Part shown: positions 55,411 through 64,000 of the stretch, piece by piece
Layout of the letters: each line of letters begins with the position of its first letter
Position numbering within the stretch: position 1 is the first letter of the stretch
Assembly: GCA_963678705.1 (NCBI GenBank)
Contig: OY783204.1
Location: 1,240,001-1,304,000, forward strand
Length of the DNA: 64,000 bases
Source: Panorpa germanica
Lineage: Eukaryota; Arthropoda; Insecta; Mecoptera; Panorpidae
Direction of reading: 5' to 3'
Position numbers and translations under genes: made by a program
The notes under the pieces: model-generated
What the model was told of the DNA's origin: nothing
The model's database searches: none
Seen by the model: the letters and a program-made list of their open reading frames with translations, nothing else

Positions 55411-56111
55411 CCTTCGTTCACATTAGAGTTGTTTTTTTGTTTCGCCGGAATAATTAGACAAGTAATACTAGAATACTTGGAATACTAGATATGCAATCAC
55501 CAGTGCAAATTAACGTAGATTTTCAAAAAACAATTCTTCAGCCGACCTGTGGCCAAATATGCACTACCCATCAGCAAACTAGATGGCATCTTAAGAAAAT
55601 TTTAAAATCATTTTTTCTTTGTTGATAAACGCAGCTTTTTTAGTTTGGATATAAATAAAATAGCAATAATTTTTTACAATTGTTTATTCTGAAAATTGAC
55701 GTACTATTACAACAAAAATATAATACAAACTGAAAAACGGTGCTTGTAAAATATTGCGTGATTAGTTACAGTTACAAATATTCCGCCGTTAGTTCACAGC
55801 AATTTCTAATTCGTTGAACAAAATCGCAATATTGACATTATCAGTAACCAGTTCAGAAATGAGTTTTTCAAATTGAAATTGATAAAAGAATATACTAGAT
55901 GAAATTTCTTTTAGCGGCTATTGTTGTCTACACATTAATGACAATTAATACATTGATAAAAAAACTATGTAATAATTTGTGTTATGTAATTTATGAACAA
56001 GCCTTTTTATCAAAGTTTGAGTATGCACGTAAACTCCTGCCAATATAAATTATATTTAGATTAGGAAATATAAACGCGAATTACTCTAATGGGAAAGGAC
56101 ACCTTAGTACT
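55411..56111. other. 3' flank of the second zinc-finger gene
   Basis: AT-rich; nothing recognised. Confidence 0.25.
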
Positions 56112-56870
56112 TTAACCTAAATGAGATTTTTGATGTCGCTTTAAAGAACCAGAACGTGTGAAATATTTATTACACAAAGTACAAGGAAACGGTTTTAGTC
56201 CTAAATGTGTGTTTTTATGCTTTTCTAAATGATTTGATTGACTAAATCTTTTATTACATTCCTTACAAGAAAATGGTTTGAATCCTAAATGTAGGTTCTT
56301 ATGTTGGTTTAATGTAGAGGATTGTGTAAACGTTTTACTACATACGTTGCAAGTAAATGGTTTGAAACCCAAATGTATGTTTTTATGTTGTTTTAAATTA
56401 GATGATAGACTAAACGTTTTATTACATTCGTCGCAACAAAATGGTTTCAAAGCTAGATGTGTATTTTCATGTCGTTTTAAATGTGATGGGTATTCAAATA
56501 TTTTACTACACTTACTACAACAATATAATTTCTTAGTTGAATGACCCCGCAGATGTTTTACTATTTCTGCTTTAATATTAAATGGTTTGTTACATACTTC
56601 ACAAATATGAGGCTCTTGGCGTGTATTTAATTTTAAACTTTCTGGTTGTTCACTATTCAATGGATCTGCAAGTTTTTCTACCCGAACTTCGAAAGTAACG
56701 AAGTATGCATTGTCCCGCGGTGAAAATGTGCCTTCTTCTTTAACTTCTGTTTTTATTTCTTCAGGTGTTACTGTTTCTTTAACGACTTGTTCCTCTTTTG
56801 CAGTTTGCATTGACTCATACAATCCACCATCAATTTCTAGTTTTATTTGTTGACATTTATTATTTTCCAT
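56112..56870 (-). CDS. C2H2 zinc-finger protein, six fingers
   Basis: The frame is open to 56975, but the ATG at 56870 (MENNKCQQIKLEID) aligns with the start of the paralog at 53705 (MEDCTSQQIKPEID) and is preferred. The acidic N-terminus has IKLE, IKTE and VKEE SUMO-type motifs. Six complete C2H2 fingers follow (CEVC, CSKC, CDEC, CNVC, CKEC, CTLC), with HLGFKPF and HLGLKPF linkers. Compared with the neighbour it has one more finger (CNVCSKTFTQSSTLNQH) in the middle, a gain here or a loss there. All zinc ligands are present. It is probably a nuclear DNA-binding regulator of a lineage-specific family. Confidence 0.85.
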   Translation of the reverse strand: MENNKCQQIKLEIDGGLYESMQTAKEEQVVKETVTPEEIKTEVKEEGTFSPRDNAYFVTFEVRVEKLADPLNSEQPESLKLNTRQEPHICEVCNKPFNIKAEIVKHLRGHSTKKLYCCSKCSKIFEYPSHLKRHENTHLALKPFCCDECNKTFSLSSNLKQHKNIHLGFKPFTCNVCSKTFTQSSTLNQHKNLHLGFKPFSCKECNKRFSQSNHLEKHKNTHLGLKPFPCTLCNKYFTRSGSLKRHQKSHLG

Positions 56871-57338
56871 TGTAGTACAATTTTTGAGTTTACTAAAAGC
56901 AAAAATAAATTTATTCCCACTATGAAAAATATGAGCAAACTCAAAAAAAAAATTTATTAAATCAATGTTTAACAAAGTAAAACATGTCCATGTGTCATGA
57001 GGTTAATATTAAATATTTTATATAATAAATTAATGTATGTACAAAGGAAAAAAAGCACAAAGAAAATTAAAAGGATGATCGAAGCATTTAAACCATTTTA
57101 GTTATGCATTTTTGTTTATTACTATTAAAAATATGAAGCTACGTGAAATAAGAAATGAAATCCTGTAAAAATTACAAAGTAAATATAAAATGTTAAAATA
57201 CTTCTCAAATAACTGCTACTGTTTATTTTCGTAAAATATTAACAGAATTAGATGTAAACATAATTTGTATGTGTTGTGTCAACATTTTCTATGACCTGTC
57301 AAAAGGAACGACCAGAGATAATAGTCAGAGTTTACAAG
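56871..57338 (-). promoter_or_regulatory. Upstream region of the six-finger gene
   Basis: Holds the shared GTAAAATATTAAC, CTGTCAAAA and CGACCAGAGATAA block (57232-57322), counterpart of 53706-54090. Confidence 0.4.
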
Positions 57339-58363
57339 GTCCTCTTTTCAAGAATTCCAATAAGCGCATGTCGTTAATGGGGACGTGGGGTCCATACACT
57401 ACGTAGCTTGGTTAGGGGAGTGCATGGCTTCGGTAAAAAGTTAAGCAGGAATACGAAGCTACCTACATAGTTTTTGTCATTTTTAAGGATTGATTTATTC
57501 ACCAGATTTTTTTCAAGGGAAAAACTACATCCCACTTTGGAGGGGAAAGGAGCATGTCATATGTGATGACAAAAGATACGTTATGTCACATAGGGGGGAG
57601 GGGTTGAAAAGATTTATCACAAAATATTAAAAAATATATATATAAAAAAAAAACAAACGGCTATTTGGTTTATGGACAGTCGCTTGTGAACTATTTTTCC
57701 AGGTGTCCTTTTTTATTTTCGAATGAATTAATTGATAATGTATGTGTATTGGTCTTTGTTCACTGTACACTGGTGTACTCCCTTCACCCTTCCTTCTCTT
57801 CAGATGTTGAGTCGCCGAGAATTTTAGTTCATAGAAGATATAATATCCCAACAGGGGTCGTCTAAAGCGGCTTATTATAAAATAATTTTACTCTTTAATT
57901 TTATAATTTATATTTAGTGATAGTACCCTGTGATACACAATTCAGCTGTTAGCACTAAAAGACGTATCACACACGTGACTGTATACGTCTCTATCGTATA
58001 AATGAGATGACAAATCGTCGGATGTGACATTAGCTTACTTCTGTAGTTTTTACATTATTTAGAACTTCTTCTTTAAAAACTACTTCTGAAAATAATTAGA
58101 AGAAAAACGTAATATTTTTTGAAAAGTGTTAATCCAAAGTACAAACTCTGTAGTTAATAATGGGATAACACAATATCGGCCAAATAACACCGCAATGATT
58201 GACAGTTCTTGTTGAAAAACCCTATATTCGAGTATGATACATATATAGCATTGTCTTTTTTATATTCTATTTTAAGAAGCAGATGATGCTAAATTTTATA
58301 CTGTCTATTTATTTTACCTCTTGGTTTTACATCTACATCTACTACGGTGATTCAACATCGCAG
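57339..58363. other. Gap with GC-richer repeat-like segments
   Basis: 57360-57620 contains G-runs (GGGGAGGGG, CATAGGGGGG) reminiscent of transposon ends, but no pair of termini was found. Confidence 0.25.
58005..58028. repeat. Inverted 24-mer, right arm
   Basis: AGATGACAAATCGTCGGATG and on, the complement of 54363-54386; one mismatch. Confidence 0.55.
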
Positions 58364-58366
58364 GCC
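58364..58366 (+). other. Candidate 3-nt microexon (GCC)
   Basis: Acceptor GTGATTCAACATCGCAG after CTACATCTAC, triplet GCC, donor GTATGT from 58367. Confidence 0.4.
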
Positions 58367-58438
58367 GTATGTATTCATTTATTGAAAACTTAACTTTGAT
58401 TGAAGATTGATTATTTAACTATTTTAATATAAGTGTAC

Positions 58439-58560
58439 AGTGAAACTTTGCTTTACGAGTAATTCGCATAACGAGCTAAAAAAATTGTAAAAAAATGTAT
58501 CGCTTAACAAATTTAAGAAGCTCTACACTAAAGCGCTACTCATTTAGCATCGTTTTAAGG
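58439..58560 (+). mobile_element. Pogo/Tigger-like terminal fragment
   Basis: Begins CAGTGAAACTTTGC after TA and continues TTACGAGTAATTCGC and ATAACGAG, resembling the termini of pogo/Tigger-type elements (CAGT.AAACCTCGCTTAACGAG). Only one end is recognised. Confidence 0.4.
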
Positions 58561-58599
58561 TGACTGAAGAAACCAATCTTACTTCTATGATAGTTTTGA

Positions 58600-58860
58600 A
58601 ATATCACTTCCACATTGTTGTATGTCATTCTGCTCTGCGTCTTATCTTTGTATATCGTTTTACTTTCTATCCACTACACTTGCTTTTCAAATATTTTTTT
58701 GTCAACACATTACTTTTTATCTCTTTCTCATATACTTCAGTTCTTTCTGCTTCTCCCACCTTATCTTTCCGATCCCATTGGCCTTCTTCCGTCTTCCATC
58801 CTCCCCTTCTACATTCCTAGCACTATTAATGCCTAGTTCTCTTATTTCTCTTATTTCTGT
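58600..58860 (-). repeat. Pyrimidine-rich block, possible LINE remnant
   Basis: Overlapping plus-strand ORFs here come from T/C-rich composition like that of the other decayed LINE ends. No motif is readable. Confidence 0.2.
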
Positions 58861-58957
58861 GAACACGAGTATATTTTATTCCAAGTAAATAACCAAGTGA
58901 TAAAGTTTAAACCCTGTTTAAAGTAATTCTGTCATTTACAAATATTTTAATTAATAG

Positions 58958-58960
58958 AAT
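58958..58960 (+). other. Candidate 3-nt microexon (AAT)
   Basis: Acceptor AATATTTTAATTAATAG, triplet AAT, donor GTAAGT from 58961. Confidence 0.4.
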
Positions 58961-59193
58961 GTAAGTATATGCAACTGCTAAACAAAAGTCATGTACTATT
59001 TAATGATAAAAATGTACGTAATGTTACGTTTTATTATTCACTGGCGCTGAATAATGCAAAGCATGAACTAGATAAAACATAAACATAACTTTGTACAAAG
59101 GACCTAAACACGCCACACAACAACTAGCCGCTAAATGAAATCTCTTTGAGTTAATGAATTTGCTTTAAAATATTTGATATATTTAACTCACAG

Positions 59194-59196
59194 ACT
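59194..59196 (+). other. Candidate 3-nt microexon (ACT)
   Basis: Acceptor GATATATTTAACTCACAG, triplet ACT, donor GTAAGT from 59197. Confidence 0.45.
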
Positions 59197-59199
59197 GTA

Positions 59200-59858
59200 A
59201 GTATAGTCAAATCAATATCGATTTATAATCGATATCAGCACCTAGCAGCTTAGCACCCTTTCCTCGCATTTCTCGGTAGAAGCAGTGGCTAATTATTCTC
59301 GTTTATGGCTATAAATGACCATTTTTTAACTTTCATACGTAAACCAATTATATCCGGTTGCTTTCCAGCCTATCTGAAATTAATTTTTATTTATCAGCTT
59401 TCACCACGCAAATTACATTATTGAATTGTCAATCTATTTCAATCGATAAGTTACCAAAAAATCTAGATCTGGTTGGTAAAATGCAGGTCCAGGAACACTG
59501 GAATTTATTTTTTGTTAAAAAAGAACTTAAAAAAGTATCTTCTAAAACAATTGCACAAAACAATGAACATATAGCGAAATTAATTTTGGCAGAAACTTTG
59601 TAAAATGAAAGTTACGACAGTTTATATTTTAAAAATTATCGAAAACTATACTATGTATATGTGTTGTGTACCTAAAAAAATTATCTATACTTAATACAGG
59701 TGAAACGAAAAGATTAGAAAAAATTAATTTTATTATGAACTGATGGTATGAGTGGAAAACCGTTGCGTGTTCAAAACGAAAAAAAGCTAAATTCCTGGAA
59801 GGTATTTTCACTTCCCAGCAATACTTATACTTACATTATATTTACATTTACTCCACAG
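59200..59858. other. Putative intron with an unrecognised ORF
   Basis: The 81-codon frame at 59358-59603 ends KVSSKTIAQNNEHIAKLILA; no family recognised and no splice context. Confidence 0.25.
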
Positions 59859-59861
59859 GCA
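59859..59861 (+). other. Candidate 3-nt microexon (GCA)
   Basis: Acceptor TTACATTTACTCCACAG, triplet GCA, donor GTGAGT from 59862; the last member of the series in the window. Confidence 0.4.
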
Positions 59862-59864
59862 GTG

Positions 59865-61689
59865 AGTAAAACAGTTTCCTATTAAGACTCTACAAGTCAG
59901 AAATGTATTCTATCCACTATAATAAATTCATTTCATTCGAATTCAAGCAAATTTTCTATATGCATCACGAACTGTATTCGACCCATTTGTTTATTTTCGG
60001 GACAGTGTAAAAGTAACTTTATATATTTGTACAGTAAACAAATTGTGACGTTCAATTTGGCGGTATTTCGCTAGATTCAGAGTCACAGTCAAACAACAAA
60101 CGTTTTTCATAATTTAATTGTATTTTGGTTCATGTCTCACTGCCGTTACCGGAATATGCTTCAGTAACAATCGGGGTTACCGAGAGTTACCGAGTTGTTG
60201 CCACGTTGAGCACGTGCTGCAGAGAGTAGTTGAAAGGCAGTGAAACAGCGGACACAAGTAATATTTTGTTAACAGCTTCATATTATAAGTTGATACATAT
60301 TTGGAGATATAGTTTTTTATTATTTTATAATACGAGTATTTATCAGTTTTTGGTTTTTTTTAATGGAAATTTCGTTGATGAGTTTTGATTACTTAAATGT
60401 AATTACAACACCGGGCATGATTATATTAAGTGCGATGGATTTTTAGTTTTATATTGAATAATGATGTTAAAAAATTCTTTTGTAACGATGATATTTCTGC
60501 TAGTGTTTTTTTTTTGGTTTTTTTCTAGAATACTGTTTGGTGCGGATGTCATGAAAATCAATTTTTTTTTTTGGTATGAACTTACCTTTTTGCCCTGCAG
60601 TATTCATATATTTCGTTTTGCTAACTCATTCCACTGTTTTATTTTATGGTTTGTCATCGATGCAAAGAGATCTATTTTTGGATTATTTAAGTAGTTTGGA
60701 TTGCATAAAAAATATTTGATCGAGTTGCCCTAATGTATTATTTAACTGATAATTAACACCAATCCATGTGATATCTGATGCTTTGTATATTTATTTTTAC
60801 TGTTTTAATTAAATAATTTATCTTTAAATAGATTTATTGTGTTTATTTTTTCTATATTTTTTATTATTATTATTCAAATGTAATGAAGGATTGCATGCCC
60901 ATAAGTTCTGCGTTACAAAAGCATAACTCAGTTATATCAGATATCCTTAAGATATCGAATTCTCTTGTTGTATTATAAGTATCACTTCAATTAAATTTGT
61001 TTTTTTAAACTTACGAGTGAACTTGTAGTCGTACTGTTAGATATTGTTTATTGTTTGTTCAATATATAATACATATTCAATGTCAGATTCTGGTGAAAAC
61101 ACCTAACTATATCATCTCTGTTGTAGAAAAGAGAAGGAAATAGTCTGCGGGGACAATATATATATATATTCTAACTTCTACTTTTTAGAGTCTGCAAAAT
61201 ATAATTATTTAAATGAAGAAATAACTAGATGTAATCTTTAGTGCCGATCGTGCTTTGTTTAATAAATATTATTAATCCTTAACAATACTTGTTGTACTCG
61301 TATTAGGTTTTTACATTGTTTTGGTAATTCACCGCAGCTTAGAATCTTCGTTTAAATACATAATGTTCGGGGATTGACGGAGCCAGCGTCTGTCTATACC
61401 ATTACAGAAATATTTGTTGAAAAAGGATAGCATATACTTTAAACATACTGTACTGAACGAAATACCATACAAGTACACAAGTGTACGTTAAAAAATATAT
61501 TTTACTTGTCTAACCACATCTTCTTTCTTTCTCACTTATCACATTCTTTCCTTACTTTAAAGTGAAAATGACCTAAAAAAAATATATCCAAGTGTGAAAG
61601 AAACAGCTGCTACTTAATGAATGATGTTGGAAAAAGAAAGAATATTATTATGAAAACAATTCAGACAGCTAACACAAAATCTGTGACAG
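59865..61689. other. Unannotated stretch
   Basis: AT-rich with long T runs; no exon, repeat or RNA gene recognised. Confidence 0.25.
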
Positions 61690-63600
61690 GTTTTTTTTTT
61701 TTTTGTATATAATTTATTTATATTGCGATCTGTCATTGACATTTAACAATAAGTACATCTTGTACGGTATGCTTCCAGTGACACATCCGTTCTATTTAAA
61801 TTATATTATTTGATTAAGCCCTGAGGCGCCCTCCTCTTCAGTCTGCTGAAAATAGTCCTACCTTCCATTAGGTTGCACACTAATGTATTTGGGTGGTTCT
61901 CTAAACGGTCTTTGTGTTTCACCGTTCGGGTTTTAATTTACTCTCTCACTGTAGGTATGTCTAGATCATGGTGCAATCTCTTGTTTGTAATATACCATGG
62001 TGCGTCTACAATCATACGTAGTATTTTTGATTGAAACCTTTGCAAGATCTCTGTGTTTGAGTTGGCTGACGTGCCGTATAGTTGTAATCCATAAGTCCTT
62101 AGTGGTTTAAGTATACATTTGTACAATAATATTTTGTTCTCTATGGTTCTTGTAATCCTAGGGCCTTACGTTTTGTAAATATATGTTTCCTCCATGTGAG
62201 ACGCCTATCTAAGTAAATTCCCAGGGCCTTTTGCTTCATTTGCTTGTGGTATTTGGATTCCATTTAGCTTCACAGGTGGGCATGTATCGCGTTTGGTGGT
62301 AAACGTCACTTGTACTGATTTAGTTTCATTTGCCTTAATACGCCAGTCATGAAGCCAGTCGGATATGTTCGTTAGACTTATCTGCAACTTAGCAGAGGCA
62401 TCTATTGCATTTGTGTCCATGGCTAATACTGCCGTATCATCTGCAAATGTTCCGGTAACTACTCCTGCTGTCATAGGGAGATCTGCGGTGTAGTAGGTAC
62501 AATGTTGAACCCATCACACTGCCTTGAGGAACTCCAGCCTGTATCTTATAGAGGTTTGTTGTTTCCTCTCCCAGTTTCACAAAAAAAATGTCTATTACTA
62601 AGATATGATCTAATGAAGATAAAATAGTTTATAAGTAACATATTTTGGATCTTACAAAGCCGCCTGAGAAATGTCTAAAAAGGCTGCTGCACAGTACTGT
62701 TTCTTTTCAAAGCTTATATTTATATCGTGTATAAGTCGGTGGACTTGTTCAATAGTGTCATGTTTTCATGAGGTCTTAGGTATAGTAGATATATAGTAGG
62801 TCAGGTATTAATTTGTCCTCATTAAAGATTAGCATAAGTCATAAGACTTTCCATTACCTTCTAGGTGACTGGTAGCAAACTAATTAAGCGATATGACTTT
62901 ACTGCTTCCACACTTTTGCCTAGTTTAAGAATCATTATTATTTGTGCCACTTTCCATTGTAGAGGGACAAAACCTCTACGTAGAATGGCTTATATAATTG
63001 CGTTAAAAAGTTGATTCCTTCTTCGGGCAAGTGCTTGAGTATTTCAGCAGTAATTAAGTCGTATAACCCGGAGCTTTATGGCGATCCAATTTATTAATTA
63101 CCGTGCGAATTTCGCTCTTGGTAAATTTCTTTATAGGAGGATCCAGTTCTTGTGTTTGATCTAATATGCTGACTTTGTCGTTCTCCTTTCTGGGGAATCC
63201 TTCATTTGCGTTTGGAACAAAGACTTCCCTTAGATGTTTCGCAAAAGTGTTTGCCTTTTCAATATCGTTGCAAGCCCATCTGTCACTTCTACGCACTGGT
63301 GGTTGTGATAGGACCGGTCTATTTAGCCTTTTACTTGCTTTCCACAGAGAGTAGTCTATTGCGGGTAATGCGTCTAGGCTTGTTAAATACTTTTCTATTC
63401 CTAAATTCCTTTCATTCCTTAACAATTGCTTCAGTTGTGTCGTGATATTATTTAAGCGTGTTTTATCAAGTGGATATCTTGTTTTTTCCATTGTTTCCTT
63501 GCTTGGCGTTTCTCCTCTAGTTTTTCCCTTACTGAATGTGTGCATTGATTGGCATATTTATTTGAGTTTTTTGGAGTAGCCTCCAATCCAGATTCTATCC
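61690..63600 (-). mobile_element. Jockey-like LINE, 5'-truncated
   Basis: A run of T at 61690-61703 is the poly(A) of a minus-strand element. Reading leftwards from 63600, ORF2 sequence appears in order: the linker before RT (LNNITTQLKQLL, DYSLWKASKRLNRP), RT motifs VKSYRLISLLPV, AAFLDIS (motif A), AGVPQGSVMGS (motif B) and TFADDTAVLA (motif C), then the thumb (CILKPLRTYGLQLYG, RFQSKILRMIVDAPWYI). Many indels and stops interrupt it, so it is inactive. The 5' end is cut at about 63600, where it meets another LINE. Confidence 0.75.
61938..63545 (-). pseudogene. Jockey-like ORF2 remnants
   Basis: The readable pieces are 63054-63545 (pre-RT linker), 62820-63000 (RT fingers), 62640-62760 (motif A with Asp in FLDIS), 62205-62560 (motifs B and C, FADD) and 61938-62126 (thumb). 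Endonuclease sequence is absent because the copy is truncated. The closing Cys/His motif typical of some clades is not expected in Jockey and is not seen. Confidence 0.7.
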
Positions 63601-64000
63601 TCGGGATCCTATCACCACGGGCGAAACGTATACTGCATCTAGACTGTAGGTTTCCAGTAATTGGAGTAACAGGATATTATATTTGTCCCGTTTTTCCGCC
63701 GCCGCACGAAGCAGGCTGCCTCTGTTTTCAAACTTCACAGTCACATCAATTATGTACCCACATTTATTATTGATGAAGATAAGATCCGGCTTTAACAGAC
63801 CCAACCGGGATGTCAAGCACGGTTCTTTCATCATAATGCTGTTATTATGTGTTTTAGCTAGTTTCCTAATGAGTAAGTTGACTACTTCGTCGTGTCGCTT
63901 GATTCTTAGTGGTTTTAGTACGTACATGTTCCAAGTATATGCCCCATTAGAGGACAACCATCGCATGGTACATTATCGCTTCCTCCTCTGTTCACTAGCA
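63600..64000 (-). pseudogene. R2/R4-type LINE C-terminus with restriction-like endonuclease
   Basis: Minus strand, running off the window. PCDGCPLMGHILGTC is a CCHC motif, in another frame. Then RIKRHDEVVNLLIRKLA, an Arg/Leu-rich stretch, LLKPDLIFI (catalytic Pro-Asp) and YIIDVTVKFE (Asp and following residues) give the PD-(D/E)XK restriction-like endonuclease at the end of R2/R4/NeSL-group ORFs. It ends at VSPVVIGSRG, where Jockey-type sequence begins. Such enzymes nick specific targets, often in rRNA genes or simple repeats. The frameshift between the CCHC and the nuclease marks it as dead. Confidence 0.7.

Noticed and set aside
58560-58888. Three overlapping plus-strand ORFs rich in Ser, Phe and Leu
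   Set aside because: All three frames are open because of T/C-rich composition; none has a motif.
60461-60694. 77-codon hydrophobic ORF in T-rich DNA
   Set aside because: Long T runs give Phe-rich frames; no motif or splice context.

Overview
The window is AT-rich nuclear DNA of an insect. Helitron, LTR, non-LTR and SINE remnants, C2H2 zinc-finger genes with SUMO-type acidic N-termini, and intron-split genes all point to an arthropod. A CUB plus trypsin-like protease of the kind found in bug saliva and venom suggests Hemiptera, but that is inference. I saw no tRNA, rRNA or CRISPR array.

Layout. 1-3900 holds, on the minus strand, exons of a CUB-domain S1 protease that runs off the left edge. 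4435-7900 is a young, internally deleted Ty3/gypsy-like LTR element with two 622-bp LTRs. 11244-16779 is a full-length Helitron with both ends and a frameshifted Rep/helicase. 18.6-31 kb carries scattered degenerate LINE 3' ends, a deleted DDE transposon, SINE pieces and a leucine-rich-repeat gene with two in-frame stops. 32422-37680 is a full-length non-LTR element with target-site duplications and poly(A). 40.9-41.6 kb is a 283-bp-arm inverted repeat, and 42.8-45.2 kb a direct repeat pair. 50.2-51.3 kb encodes a YqaJ-type nuclease. 53.0-57.3 kb holds two tandem paralogous zinc-finger genes on the minus strand. 61.7-64 kb joins a Jockey-like LINE to a fragment of a LINE with a restriction-like endonuclease, both minus strand.

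The most unusual signal is not an ORF. On the plus strand, from about 3.1 kb (securely from 8.4 kb) to 59.9 kb, I count 45 places where an AG, usually ending a splice-acceptor-like tract, is followed by exactly three bases and then a strong donor (GTAAGN, GTGAGT, GTATGT or GTACGT). A by-eye scan of the minus strand finds about three, in low-complexity or weak contexts. None of the 45 lies inside a mobile-element body, none of the triplets is a stop codon, and several neighbours are 79-150 nt apart, as with small insect introns. The simplest reading is one or more plus-strand host genes built largely from 3-nt microexons, or a chain of recursive splice sites with a 3-nt core. A possible signal-peptide first exon with a TATA/Inr-like promoter lies at 48807-49002. 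The transposons, the LRR copy, the YqaJ ORF and the zinc-finger genes would sit inside its introns. All counts were made by eye and need computation and RNA evidence.
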